A program made the translations under genes and the position numbers. Source: Pantoea rwandensis (GTDB taxonomy: Bacteria > Pseudomonadota > Gammaproteobacteria > Enterobacterales > Enterobacteriaceae). Taken from it: 64,000 bases of DNA. Location of the stretch: contig NZ_CP009454.1 in the NCBI RefSeq assembly GCF_000759475.1, forward strand, positions 3,100,001 through 3,164,000, given 5' to 3'. The notes under the pieces are model-generated. The model ran no database searches and was not told where the DNA came from. It saw nothing but the letters and a program-made list of their open reading frames with translations. Positions within the stretch are counted from its first letter, which is position 1. Each line of letters begins with the position of its first letter. This document shows positions 28,876 to 37,562 of this stretch, piece by piece.

Positions 28876-29418
28876 TCAGGCGAGGGATTTAAAGGCCTTA
28901 ATGCGGTGTAAATGCGGCGAGATGTTCTTGAATTTATGGCTGGCCTGTTCGTCCCACACGATTTCATAGAAAGGATGCAGTTGCGCGGCCGTGCGCTGAT
29001 TATCCAGCGCCTCGTCATGACGGGACAAAATGGTCAGGCAGCGATCGCGATTCTTTTCGCGAAAATCACTGACGCACTTGGTGGCGATATCCAGATACTC
29101 TTCCGGACGATCAATCTTGCCTTCCATGTTCTCAAACGGAAACAGGTTGGGATTGAAGATCACCTGGCGCATACCGCAGAGAAAACCGATACGTTCGGCC
29201 CAGTAACCCCCAAGGCCTACCCCGCAAATCAAGGGATGCGCATCACCGCCCTGCTGCTGCAATTTATCGCACTCTTTCAACAGAAACTGCATGTCATGTT
29301 TGGGGTGTTGCGTGCTGTAACTGATGAGTCTGACGTCCGGGTCAATAAACTGCAGTTGCAGCACTTTTTCGTGGTTGCCCGGACTGTTGGAATCAAAACC
29401 GTGCAGATAGATGATCAT
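28876..29418 (-). CDS. ycfP: YcfP, YqiA/YcfP-family alpha/beta-fold protein
   Basis: A 180-residue cytosolic protein nearly identical in layout to E. coli YcfP. It has the alpha/beta hydrolase opening [18 protein letters not shown] and the nucleophile-elbow position GVGLGGYWA, where the usual Ser of GxSxG is Leu, so classical esterase activity is doubtful. [16 protein letters not shown] and the C-terminal [16 protein letters not shown] are conserved. It follows nagZ on the same strand with a gap of 39 bases. Confidence 0.95.
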   Translation of the reverse strand: MIIYLHGFDSNSPGNHEKVLQLQFIDPDVRLISYSTQHPKHDMQFLLKECDKLQQQGGDAHPLICGVGLGGYWAERIGFLCGMRQVIFNPNLFPFENMEGKIDRPEEYLDIATKCVSDFREKNRDRCLTILSRHDEALDNQRTAAQLHPFYEIVWDEQASHKFKNISPHLHRIKAFKSLA

Positions 29419-29457
29419 GATTATCCTCAGCGTGGAATGAAATCCGGGCAGCGACGC

Positions 29458-30501
29458 TTATCTGCCCGACGCTTTATGCTCCAGCCAGCGCTCCTGTAGT
29501 GCGCTCAGCTGATGATGATTCTGCTTCCAGCGTTCACTGGATTGCAGCGCTTCTCGGGTATAACGCCCCTGATGGTATAACTGCGCCACACGCTCCGCCT
29601 GGATCGGCGTCAAGTTATCCAGCACACTCACCGCTCCGGCGCGCTGATTGCACACCAGGATCATGTCGCAGCCGGCATTGAGCGATTGCTGCGCGCGCTC
29701 AGCATAACTGCCCATTACCGCAGCACCTTCCATCGACAGATCGTCAGAGAAAATGACACCGTTGAAGCCCAACTCTTTGCGCAACACCGTTTGCAGCCAG
29801 TAAGGCGAGCCGCTGGCAGGTAACGGATCCACCTCAGTATAGATAACGTGCGCGGGCATCACCGCATCCAGCAACTGCTCATCAATTAACTGTTTGAAGA
29901 TGGCCATGTCATGCTGGCGCAGCGTGGCGGCATCGCGCGGATCACGCGGGGTCTCTTTGTGGGAATCAGCACTCACCGCACCGTGGCCGGGGAAATGCTT
30001 GCCGGTGGTTTTCATGCCCGCTTCGTGCATGCCGTTGATAAAACGGCGGGCAATTTGCAATGCAATCGCGGGATCTTCATGGAAGGAACGGTCGCCAATC
30101 GCCGCGCTGATGTGGCCAATATCCAGTACTGGGGCAAAGCTGATGTCGATATCCATCGCGATCATTTCCGCTGCCATCTGCCAGCCCGCCTGCTGGGCGA
30201 CTTCACCCGCAGTGGCGATATCGTGCAGGGCGGCAAAAGATTGCATCGCGGGGAGTTTGGTAAAGCCTTCACGGAAGCGCTGCACACGCCCGCCTTCCTG
30301 ATCCACGGCGACCACTAAACGATTACGCGAAGCGGCGCGAATCTGGCGCACCAGTTCTGCCAGCTGATCCACATCGTGGAAGTTGCGGGCAAACAGAATC
30401 AGTCCGCCCACCAGCGGATGTTGCAGAATCTCACGCTCTTCGGCGTCGAGTTCGTAGCTTTCAACATCCAGCATCAGCGGGCCGGGAGTATTCATGGTCA
30501 T
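29458..30501 (-). CDS. nagZ: Beta-N-acetylglucosaminidase NagZ
   Basis: Cytoplasmic GH3 enzyme that removes GlcNAc from anhydro-muropeptides during cell-wall recycling; its products feed AmpR signalling in species that have ampC. The motif [15 protein letters not shown] lines the substrate site, [18 protein letters not shown] contains the mobile loop with the catalytic His-Asp pair, and [10 protein letters not shown] has the nucleophile Asp. Length is 347 residues against 341 in E. coli, the difference being at the N-terminus (two Met codons, 30501 and 30495) and C-terminus. Confidence 0.97.
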   Translation of the reverse strand: MTMNTPGPLMLDVESYELDAEEREILQHPLVGGLILFARNFHDVDQLAELVRQIRAASRNRLVVAVDQEGGRVQRFREGFTKLPAMQSFAALHDIATAGEVAQQAGWQMAAEMIAMDIDISFAPVLDIGHISAAIGDRSFHEDPAIALQIARRFINGMHEAGMKTTGKHFPGHGAVSADSHKETPRDPRDAATLRQHDMAIFKQLIDEQLLDAVMPAHVIYTEVDPLPASGSPYWLQTVLRKELGFNGVIFSDDLSMEGAAVMGSYAERAQQSLNAGCDMILVCNQRAGAVSVLDNLTPIQAERVAQLYHQGRYTREALQSSERWKQNHHQLSALQERWLEHKASGR

Positions 30502-30516
30502 GGTTACAATCCTGAG

Positions 30517-31338
30517 TTAAAGATCCTGCCAGCTGGCCTGCGCCAGCTGTTGTAAATGAGGGTCACCGCTCTGTTCAGCGCGCAGCTGATACCAGCTGGC
30601 CATCAGCAGGTGCAGCCACGGCTGCCAGCGCCACATATGTCGCTTAAGTCGCGCTTCGTCAAGCTGGCTGCGTTGCGCGTAACCCGCAATCCAGTCGATT
30701 GGGTGTTCTCCATCGACCGCGCAGAGCGCCGCGAGTTCCAATGCCACATCACCATCGGCAGCATATTCCCAATCGATGAGACGTAAGCCGTCTGGTGTGG
30801 CAATCACATTGCCGGCGTGAACATCCATATGAATCGGCACGAGGCGTAACGGCCGGGGTTCACCCTGCCTGATCAGGCGCTGGAGTTGATGTTGCCAGCG
30901 CCAGTGGCGTTGCTGGCACAGCTGCCAGTAGTGTTGCAACAGCGGTGTCAGTCGCAAGCGATAGCCTGTCAACGGCTGCTGATGCAGGCGATGCAGCAAG
31001 GCAAGCACCGCATCACGCTGTTGATTGAACTGCGCAGGGGTCAGCACCTCGCCGGGCAACCAGCTCTGTAATAACCAGGGATGATGCCAATCCAGTGGCG
31101 ACGGCCCGAGATGCGCAGCACGCATTTGACGCAAGATGCGATATTCGCGCTGACGATCAACAAACGGGAGCGGTTGCTGCGGCGCACGACGCGCCAGCAG
31201 CTCACCCTGCTCGGTTTTCACCCGAACACTGTTGCCACTCAATCCCGGCAGCGCGAAAAAATGACCGGCAGCTTGCGCCGTCGGCCATTGTTGCTGAATC
31301 CGTTGTTGCAGTAAGGGATCAGGGTTGAGCAATACCAT
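30517..31338 (-). CDS. thiK: Thiamine kinase ThiK
   Basis: Salvage enzyme that phosphorylates thiamine to thiamine monophosphate, of the aminoglycoside-phosphotransferase/choline-kinase fold. The Brenner motif HMDVHAGN and the metal-binding IDWEYAADGDVALELAA follow a conserved EPRPLRLVP segment. I start at the ATG at 31338, giving 273 residues (E. coli 274) and a 20-base overlap with the end of lpoB; a GTG 21 bases upstream is an alternative. N-terminal similarity to E. coli is low. Order lpoB-thiK-nagZ-ycfP is that of E. coli. Confidence 0.92.
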   Translation of the reverse strand: MVLLNPDPLLQQRIQQQWPTAQAAGHFFALPGLSGNSVRVKTEQGELLARRAPQQPLPFVDRQREYRILRQMRAAHLGPSPLDWHHPWLLQSWLPGEVLTPAQFNQQRDAVLALLHRLHQQPLTGYRLRLTPLLQHYWQLCQQRHWRWQHQLQRLIRQGEPRPLRLVPIHMDVHAGNVIATPDGLRLIDWEYAADGDVALELAALCAVDGEHPIDWIAGYAQRSQLDEARLKRHMWRWQPWLHLLMASWYQLRAEQSGDPHLQQLAQASWQDL

Positions 31339-31915
31339 TGCCTGACCAGATAATTTCACCGGTCTGCACCAGCATCAGCTGCATCTGCAGCGTTGGCGCT
31401 TTCACATCGCCCTGTGCGCTGCTGTAAAGCACATACTGCGCGTTGACATTGCGTGCCAGGCCAATCGCTTTGCTGCGCGAATTGAGGCTGTCATCGGCTG
31501 ATAAGCCCAGCGTCTGTTTTGCCTGTGCCAGCTGTTCTGGCGTCACCAGCGTGAATTTGCCGTTGTTTGCCAGCGCATTCTGGATGGCATCGGTGGCTTT
31601 ATCGCTCTGCAAAGCGCCGTTGGTGCTGTTCTTGATGCGGTCCACCAGCAGCACACTGCCTGGATTCACACCCGCAGACTGCACCATATTCCCCACTAAT
31701 GGCTGCACGCTGGCATTCCAGTTAATGGTTTTCAGCTTCGGTGGCTGCGGCACATTTTCCGGCGGCGGCACCGGCTGCACAGGTGGCTGCTCCGGTTGGG
31801 TTGGCGTCGTCGGCTGGGTCGGTTCAACCGGCGCCGGAGTTTGCTGTTTCACCACACAACCGGTGAGCATCAACGCAAATAACAGCGCGCTGGAACGTTT
31901 TACACTGCGAATCAC
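31319..31915 (-). CDS. lpoB: Penicillin-binding protein activator LpoB
   Basis: Outer-membrane lipoprotein that reaches through the periplasm to stimulate the glycosyltransferase of PBP1b. A GTG start with GAGGAG six bases upstream gives a signal ending in the lipobox LTGC. A long proline-rich flexible linker (about residues 25-60) follows, then the globular TolB-like domain (SVLLVDRIKNSTNGALQ, ALANNGKFTLV, ARNVNAQYVLYSSAQG). Length of 198 residues is slightly shorter than E. coli because the linker is shorter. Confidence 0.95.
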   Translation of the reverse strand: MIRSVKRSSALLFALMLTGCVVKQQTPAPVEPTQPTTPTQPEQPPVQPVPPPENVPQPPKLKTINWNASVQPLVGNMVQSAGVNPGSVLLVDRIKNSTNGALQSDKATDAIQNALANNGKFTLVTPEQLAQAKQTLGLSADDSLNSRSKAIGLARNVNAQYVLYSSAQGDVKAPTLQMQLMLVQTGEIIWSGNGIAQP

Positions 31916-31925
31916 AGGTTACTCC

Positions 31926-32291
31926 TCAGAGATAAAGATAGAGACGCACCTTACTGGCGGTCAGGTTACCGATTTGCGAGACAACTTCAGTGCTGCCATG
32001 CGCCGGGACAATTTGGGTCTGAGCCGGCTCTTCCGGGGTAATCTCCAGTCCCTTCTCGTCATACCAATAGAAACGGTAATGTACGGTCACTGGCGTTTCC
32101 CGCTGATTAAAGAGAACGCTCGAGGCTCGCATTTGCCCATCACGGCTGGCCAGCGTGGGTTCATCGGTGATGATGCCCGCAGAAAGCACGGAAGACTCCA
32201 TCACCAGCGATTGCGACGTGTTGATCATCGGTTTGTCACTGCTGCACCCGGCAAGGGACATCAGCAGCAGGCCACTCAGCCATTGACGCAT
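31926..32291 (-). CDS. ycfL: YcfL-family lipoprotein
   Basis: A 121-residue lipoprotein matching E. coli YcfL: signal with lipobox SLAGC, then the conserved QSLVMESS block, a VTVHYRFYWYDEKGLEI core and the identical C-terminus KVRLYLYL. The ATG at 32291 is the chosen start; a GTG lies immediately upstream. Function is unknown, though its place between hinT and lpoB is fixed in enterobacteria and suggests a shared operon with the PBP1b activator. Confidence 0.93.
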   Translation of the reverse strand: MRQWLSGLLLMSLAGCSSDKPMINTSQSLVMESSVLSAGIITDEPTLASRDGQMRASSVLFNQRETPVTVHYRFYWYDEKGLEITPEEPAQTQIVPAHGSTEVVSQIGNLTASKVRLYLYL

Positions 32292-32309
32292 CACAAGGTC
32301 CGCCTGAGG

Positions 32310-32660
32310 TTAGATAGACAGCATCGGACCCAGCGGCTGACCGCCGACCAGGTGCATATGAATATGATAAACCTCCTGACCACCATGACGATTGCAGTTC
32401 ATGATCAGGCGATAACCATCTTCGGCAATCCCTTCTTCTTTCGCAATTTTCGCCGCCACGGTAATCATACGGCCCAACGCATGCTCGTGCGCTTCCTGCA
32501 CGTCATTGGCGGTAGGGATCAATACATTAGGGATAATCAGAATGTGCGTTGGCGCTTTAGGCGCGATATCACGGAAGGCGGTGACCAGTTCGTCCTGATA
32601 AACCACGTCGGCGGGGATTTCGCGACGAATGATTTTACTGAAAATGGTTTCTTCAGCCAT
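32310..32660 (-). CDS. hinT: Purine nucleoside phosphoramidase HinT
   Basis: HIT-family hydrolase that cleaves AMP-lysine and other adenosine phosphoramidates. The histidine triad is His99-x-His101-x-His103 ([10 protein letters not shown]). [29 protein letters not shown] and [10 protein letters not shown] are conserved. Length is 116 residues, 3 fewer than E. coli at the C-terminus. It is the first gene of a likely hinT-ycfL-lpoB-thiK-nagZ-ycfP operon. Confidence 0.97.
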   Translation of the reverse strand: MAEETIFSKIIRREIPADVVYQDELVTAFRDIAPKAPTHILIIPNVLIPTANDVQEAHEHALGRMITVAAKIAKEEGIAEDGYRLIMNCNRHGGQEVYHIHMHLVGGQPLGPMLSI

Positions 32661-33018
32661 GGTGCATTTCCTTAAGCCTGAGTTCAGTCAGGCAGTATGC
32701 GCGAGGAATTCGTTTGCTTTCAACCTCAGTACCACTTTTCTTCTGTTAAATGGCTGCCTTTACGCCATTTCATCCCCCAGGCAGCATTGCTGTGCTCTCC
32801 CTCTCAAATTTATGCCGTCGCCGATCACTAAAATGAAACGCTGTTTTATAAATTAGAGATATCACGCCAGTTTCTTTGTGTTTTTGCCACTCAACCGTCA
32901 ACCCTTGCCAAATCGCGAAGGTTTGCCGCTGCACCGCGCTCTACTTTCTATCCAATCCGGGCAAGCAGTACGGAGTAATGAGGGATGTGTCATCCGTCGA
33001 TTTCAAGGAGAACCTGCC
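32661..33018. other. 358-base divergent promoter region between hinT and the GPH transporter gene
   Basis: The hinT promoter should lie in the left third. The right part contains a KdgR operator (32832-32849) and runs into the strong ribosome site CAAGGAG of the transporter gene. A longer in-frame extension of the transporter (from 32878) is open here but has no counterpart in the family. Confidence 0.6.
32832..32849. promoter_or_regulatory. KdgR operator
   Basis: AATGAAACGCTGTTTTAT closely matches the KdgR consensus AATGAAAC-N2-3-GTTTCATT: the left half is perfect and the right half has two changes. KdgR represses pectin-degradation and oligogalacturonide genes in Dickeya, Pectobacterium and Erwinia, which fits the GH105/transporter operon immediately downstream. 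Confidence 0.65.
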
Positions 33019-34623
33019 ATGCAGTCTCGTAAAATTAGTCTGGGCCATTATCTGGCTTACGGTTCCGGGGATTTTCTCGGCGCCGGCACCACGGCGCTCA
33101 CCGCTGCCTGGTTACTCTATTTCTACACCACCTTCTGCGGGCTTTCACCGATTGAAGCCACCTTTATTTTTGCTGCTGCCCGCGTGCTGGATGCGGTCGT
33201 CAGCCCGCTGATGGGCTTTCTCACCGATAACTTCGGATCCACCTGGCTTGGCAAGCGCTTTGGCCGCCGCAAGTTCTTTATCCTGCTCGGTATTCCGTGT
33301 GTTTTCAGCTATAGCCTGATGTGGATCGGCGACATGAGTTTCTGGTGGTATCTGCTGACCTATCTGCTGTTCGATATGGTCTACACCATGATTCTGGTGC
33401 CCTACGAAACGCTGGTGCCGGAGATGACCGATGACTTTAAACAAAAGAGCCGCTTCTCCGGCGCGCGTATCGCGTTGGCGCAGCTCTCCTCCATTCTGGC
33501 GGCCTTCCTGCCCGGCATTTTGATTGGCTGGTTTGGCAAAGAGAATCCCATCTCCTTCTTTTATGCCAGCCTGGTGTTCTCGGTGATCTGTGCGCTGGTG
33601 CTAACCCTGGTGTGGCGCTTCACCTGGGAACGCGCACCGGAGGATTTTTCCGCCGAGTCACGTCGAGCCGAAGAAGAAAAGACGCAACTCTCGCTGTTCC
33701 AAAGCCTGAAACGGCTGTATATCGAGCTCGCCTCCACGCTGCGCATCCGTATCTTTCGTCAGCATCTTGGCATGTATTTGGGCGGTTACATCGCTCAGGA
33801 CGTCTTTAACGCGGTATTTACCTGGTACGTGGTGTTGGTACTGATGCAGAGCGCGCAAATCGCTTCCAGCCTGATGGGCACGATGGCGGTGCTGCAATTT
33901 ATCGCGGTGATGGCAATGATCCCGCTGTGTATACGCCTCGGACCGGCCCCAGCCTATCGTCTGGTGGTGGTGCTGTTTGGCCTCAGCGCCCTCTCCTACG
34001 CCGGGCTGTGGTACAGCGGAATGAACGATAACTTCGCGCTGTTAGTGCTGATCTCGGCCTTCGCCGGTTTAGGACGTGGTGGCATTAACTATGTCCCGTG
34101 GAATACCTACACCTATATCGCCGATGTCGATGAAGTGATCACCGGACAGCGGCGCGAAGGTATTTTCGCCGGGATCATGACGTTGACACGCAAAGCCTCG
34201 CAGGCCGGTGCCGTGATGATCGTTGGCATCCTGCTGCAACTGGCCGGTTTTACCTCCGGTAAAGCTGAGCAGGTTCCTGCGGTGAGCCACAGCATTCTGC
34301 TGATCCTCAGCATCGGCACCATTGGCGTCCTGACCTGCGGTTTCATTGTGTCGCTGCGCTTCAAACTTAATCTGCATACCCACACCGTGCTGCGCGAAGA
34401 GACGCTGAAGATGCGTGAAGCCGGACGCGTTGTCCCGGAACGAATTACGCCGCAGGCACGTGCCATCGTCGAAACGCTAGCCGGGATGCCCTATGAAAAT
34501 CTGTGGGGCAATAACAATGTCGGTTACCTCAACCGTAGTAAGCCCCCGGCGCCCGCGCTATCCACACAACGCGGCAGCTTACCTCCTCTCCCTACCCTGA
34601 TTAACGATAGGAATGAACCATGA
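33019..34623 (+). CDS. GPH-family sugar:cation symporter, likely for (rhamno)galacturonides
   Basis: A 534-residue inner-membrane protein with about 12 membrane helices, starting at the ATG at 33019 behind CAAGGAGAACC. The N-terminus (KISLGHYLAYGSGDFLGAG) and DNFGSTWLGKRFGRRKFFILLG are typical of the glycoside-pentoside-hexuronide symporters (MelB/YicJ/GusB type). The C-terminal 80 residues form a hydrophilic tail. It overlaps the downstream GH105 hydrolase gene by ATGA, so both proteins should be made together. Dickeya rhiT-rhiN has the same gene pair, so rhamnogalacturonide uptake is the best guess. The KdgR operator upstream supports this. Substrate not proven. Confidence 0.8.
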   Translation: MQSRKISLGHYLAYGSGDFLGAGTTALTAAWLLYFYTTFCGLSPIEATFIFAAARVLDAVVSPLMGFLTDNFGSTWLGKRFGRRKFFILLGIPCVFSYSLMWIGDMSFWWYLLTYLLFDMVYTMILVPYETLVPEMTDDFKQKSRFSGARIALAQLSSILAAFLPGILIGWFGKENPISFFYASLVFSVICALVLTLVWRFTWERAPEDFSAESRRAEEEKTQLSLFQSLKRLYIELASTLRIRIFRQHLGMYLGGYIAQDVFNAVFTWYVVLVLMQSAQIASSLMGTMAVLQFIAVMAMIPLCIRLGPAPAYRLVVVLFGLSALSYAGLWYSGMNDNFALLVLISAFAGLGRGGINYVPWNTYTYIADVDEVITGQRREGIFAGIMTLTRKASQAGAVMIVGILLQLAGFTSGKAEQVPAVSHSILLILSIGTIGVLTCGFIVSLRFKLNLHTHTVLREETLKMREAGRVVPERITPQARAIVETLAGMPYENLWGNNNVGYLNRSKPPAPALSTQRGSLPPLPTLINDRNEP

Positions 34624-35759
34624 CTGTATTTCCGGTAAAACACAGCGCTCTGTTACGCCAGCCTGAATACCTGTTGCCACGCAGTGAGTTAGTGCAACTG
34701 ATCCACAAACTCACCGACAACCTGGTCAATATCACCGATCATAGCGGCGAGTTTTTGCTGCAGCTGGATGATGGCCGCGTCATTGATACTAAAGGTTGGG
34801 CTGGCTGGGAATGGACGCACGGCATCGGGCTGTATGGCATGCTGCATTACACCCAGCAGACCGGCGATCAGGCGACACTCAAGATCATCGATGACTGGTT
34901 TAGCGCGCGCTTAGCAGAAGGCACGCCCACCAAAAACGTTAACACCGTGTGCCCGTTCCTGACGCTGGCTTATCGCTATGAAGAGACGGGTAACGCAGCA
35001 TGGCGCCCGGTGCTGGAACGCTGGGCTGAGTGGGTGATGTATGAAATGCCGCGTACTGAGCAAGGCGGTCTGCAGCACATCGTTTACAACAACGAAAATA
35101 CCCAGCAGCTGTGGGACGACACTTTGATGATGAGCGTGATGGCGCTGGCGAAGATCGGCCAGTTACTCGATCGTCCGGAGTTTGTCGAAGAAGCCAGCTA
35201 TCAATTCCTGATCCACACCCAATACCTGATGGATCGCCAAACCGGTTTGTGGTTCCACGGCTGGACCTTCAATGGCCGACACAACTTTGCCAATGCCCGT
35301 TGGGCACGCGGCAACAGCTGGCTGACCATCGTCATCCCGGATTTCCTTGAGATGATGAACTGGCCGGAACAGCATGCCACGCGTCGCTTCCTGCAGCAGG
35401 TATTGGCCAGTCAGGTAAAGGCATTAGCCGATTGCCAGCACAGCAGCGGTCTCTGGCATACCTTGCTTGACGATCCACAAAGCTATCCGGAAGCGTCTGC
35501 CACCGCAGGATTCGCTTATGGGATTCTCAAAGCGGTGCGTAAACGATATTTATCTGATGAATATCGCCCGATGGCGGAAAAAGCCCTGCGTGGCGTGATC
35601 GCCAATATTGATGAAGACGGAGAGTTAAAACAGGTCTCATTTGGCACCGCGATGGGCAGCGATTTGGACTACTACCGCCAGGTGCCGCTGACGTCAATGC
35701 CCTATGGCCAGGCGATGGCGCTGCTGTGTCTGACGGAGTATTTGCGGGTTTATCTGTAA
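34620..35759 (+). CDS. Unsaturated glycuronyl hydrolase, GH105 (RhiN/YteR type)
   Basis: A 379-residue cytoplasmic protein of the GH105 family, which removes the unsaturated galacturonyl unit produced by pectate or rhamnogalacturonan lyases. The (alpha/alpha)6-barrel motifs are visible: WEWTHGIGLYG (63-73), WDDTLMM with the expected catalytic Asp167, WTFNGRHNFANARWARGNSWL and AGFAYGILKAV. It has no signal peptide, so it acts on imported oligomers. The ATGA overlap links it to the GPH transporter. The insertion replaces fhuE of E. coli. Its product would feed KduI/KduD/KdgK-type steps, not in this window. Confidence 0.85.
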   Translation: MTVFPVKHSALLRQPEYLLPRSELVQLIHKLTDNLVNITDHSGEFLLQLDDGRVIDTKGWAGWEWTHGIGLYGMLHYTQQTGDQATLKIIDDWFSARLAEGTPTKNVNTVCPFLTLAYRYEETGNAAWRPVLERWAEWVMYEMPRTEQGGLQHIVYNNENTQQLWDDTLMMSVMALAKIGQLLDRPEFVEEASYQFLIHTQYLMDRQTGLWFHGWTFNGRHNFANARWARGNSWLTIVIPDFLEMMNWPEQHATRRFLQQVLASQVKALADCQHSSGLWHTLLDDPQSYPEASATAGFAYGILKAVRKRYLSDEYRPMAEKALRGVIANIDEDGELKQVSFGTAMGSDLDYYRQVPLTSMPYGQAMALLCLTEYLRVYL

Positions 35760-35806
35760 TCGTACCAATGGTGAGGTGCGAGGAAGCGGCGGCAGAAGAG
35801 TAAAGT

Positions 35807-35832
35807 GTCCCGCGACAGAGATGTCGCGGGAC
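35807..35832. terminator. Hairpin between the GH105 gene and ptsG
   Basis: A perfect 11-bp stem (GTCCCGCGACA / TGTCGCGGGAC) with a 4-base loop between two convergent genes. No U run is seen on either side, so strength is uncertain. Confidence 0.5.
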
Positions 35833-35845
35833 GAGCCTCTAGCCC

Positions 35846-37279
35846 TTACATATTACGAATATAATCATCCATCTCAGTTTTCAGGTTATCGGACTTAGTG
35901 CCGAAGATCGCCTGAACACCGGAACCGGCCACCACCACGCCACGCGCGCCGAGGTTTTTCAGTTCATTTTGATTCACTTTCGCCACATCCGCGACGCTCA
36001 CACGCAAACGCGTAATACAGGCGTCGAGATTGGTGATGTTCTCTTTACCACCAAATGCAGTAACCAGTTTGCCTGCCATCTCGCTACCGGTGGCGCTGCT
36101 CTGTTCGATTGCGGTGTCCTCACGTCCAGGTGTTTTCAGATTCAATTTCACAATCAGTACACGGAAAACGGTGTAATAAATCAGGCCGTAAATGATACCG
36201 ACAATCGGGAACAACCAGATCTTGCTGCTGTTACCGCTCAGCACCACAAAGTCAATCAGACCGTGTGAGAAGCTGGTGCCATCACGCATGCCCAGCAGAA
36301 TACAGATTGGGAATGCCAGACCCGCCAGAATCGCATGGATAACATACAGAATCGGCGCCACGAACATGAACGAAAATTCAATCGGCTCGGTGATACCGGT
36401 CAGGAACGAGGTCAGCGCGGCGGAGATCATAATACCGCCCACTTTGGCACGGTTTTCCGGCTTAGCCGAGTGCCAGATAGCAATCGCAGCCGCAGGCAGA
36501 CCGTACATTTTGAACAGGAAGCCGCCAGAGAGTTTACCTGCGGTTGGATCGCCCGCCATGTAGCGTGGGATATCACCGTGGAACACCTGACCTGCGGCGT
36601 TGGTGAACTCACCAATCTGCATCTGGAAAGGCACGTTCCAGATATGGTGCAGACCAAACGGCACCAGCGAACGCTCAACCACGCCGTATATGCCGAACGC
36701 CACCACCGGGTTCTGATAAGCCGCCCATTGTGAGAAATCCTGAATAGCGGTGCCAATCGGTGGCCAGATAAAGGACAACACGATACCCGTGAAAATCGCA
36801 GTCAGACCGGAAATGATCGGTACAAAACGCTTACCGGCGAAGAAGCCAAGATATTCAGGCAGCTTGATGCGATAGAAACGGTTAAACATATACGCGGCGA
36901 TCGAACCGGCAATGATCCCGCCCAGCACCCCGGTATCGGCAAGGTGTTTGGCTTCAATTTCCGCTGGCGGCAAGTGCAACACCAGTGGTGCAACCACCGC
37001 CATGGTTTTCACCATGATGCCGTAAGCAACCACGGACGCCAGCGCCGATACGCCATCGTTATTGGTAAAACCGAGCGCCACGCCAATCGCAAAGATCAGC
37101 GGCATGTTGGCGAACACGGAACCGCCCGCCTCCGCCATCACATGTGAAACCACAGCTGGCAACCAGCTGAAGTTAGCCGAACCAACACCTAATAAAATAC
37201 CGGCAATCGGCAAAACCGATACCGGCAACATTAGCGATTTACCTACTTTTTGCAGGTTCGCAAATGCGTTCTTGAACAT
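35846..37279 (-). CDS. ptsG: PTS glucose-specific EIICB component PtsG
   Basis: Inner-membrane glucose permease of the phosphotransferase system; takes phosphate from EIIA-Glc (Crr). The EIIC domain has its membrane helices and the conserved [20 protein letters not shown] and [13 protein letters not shown] regions. The C-terminal EIIB domain carries the phosphorylated cysteine in [10 protein letters not shown] at about residue 421. From the ATG at 37279 the product is 477 residues, the same as E. coli. Upstream sites for CRP, Mlc and SgrS pairing are annotated separately. It lies at the end of the ycfH group on the minus strand. Confidence 0.98.
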   Translation of the reverse strand: MFKNAFANLQKVGKSLMLPVSVLPIAGILLGVGSANFSWLPAVVSHVMAEAGGSVFANMPLIFAIGVALGFTNNDGVSALASVVAYGIMVKTMAVVAPLVLHLPPAEIEAKHLADTGVLGGIIAGSIAAYMFNRFYRIKLPEYLGFFAGKRFVPIISGLTAIFTGIVLSFIWPPIGTAIQDFSQWAAYQNPVVAFGIYGVVERSLVPFGLHHIWNVPFQMQIGEFTNAAGQVFHGDIPRYMAGDPTAGKLSGGFLFKMYGLPAAAIAIWHSAKPENRAKVGGIMISAALTSFLTGITEPIEFSFMFVAPILYVIHAILAGLAFPICILLGMRDGTSFSHGLIDFVVLSGNSSKIWLFPIVGIIYGLIYYTVFRVLIVKLNLKTPGREDTAIEQSSATGSEMAGKLVTAFGGKENITNLDACITRLRVSVADVAKVNQNELKNLGARGVVVAGSGVQAIFGTKSDNLKTEMDDYIRNM

Positions 37280-37283
37280 AGAA

Positions 37284-37296
37284 GCTCCTGAGTATG
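37284..37296 (-). promoter_or_regulatory. SgrS-pairing site over the ptsG ribosome site
   Basis: On the minus strand CATACTCAGGAGC stands just before the ptsG ATG. It is the same stretch that pairs with the small RNA SgrS in E. coli (core CAUACUCAG), and it includes the Shine-Dalgarno GGAG. This predicts repression of ptsG by SgrS under glucose-phosphate stress. Confidence 0.7.
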
Positions 37297-37365
37297 AGTG
37301 CATATTTGCGCAGTGCGCTGGCAAAGGGGGAGGATCCTTCACCGGGGTGACGCTGAGCGTCTTTT

Positions 37366-37392
37366 GATTTATTACGAAGGGTAAAATAAATC
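37366..37392 (-). promoter_or_regulatory. Mlc operator of ptsG
   Basis: The palindrome GATTTATT-ttaccc... with arms GATTTATT(TT) and AATAAATC matches the Mlc (DgsA) operator pattern TTATTTTACnnnnnGTAATAAA of E. coli ptsG. It lies about 90 bases upstream of the ptsG start. Confidence 0.6.
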
Positions 37393-37403
37393 GATATTTG
37401 TTA

Positions 37404-37423
37404 CTTTGACGGCTATCACGTTT
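37404..37423 (-). promoter_or_regulatory. CRP site of the ptsG promoter
   Basis: On the minus strand AACGTGATAGCCGTCAAAGT repeats almost exactly the CRP site I recall from E. coli ptsG (ACGTGATAGCCGTCAAA). It sits just upstream of the Mlc operator, as in E. coli, so cAMP-CRP activation is expected. Confidence 0.65.
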
Positions 37424-37562
37424 CGCTCAAGACGAACGCTTGCTTTCTGTTGTTTTTGACTGAATTGCCTGGAGAAACAGCAATAAATCACTGCCCGTGC
37501 CGCGTTATATGCCGCACAGGTCAGTGATTATGGAATTATTACAGAGTTTAAAATAAAGCGGA

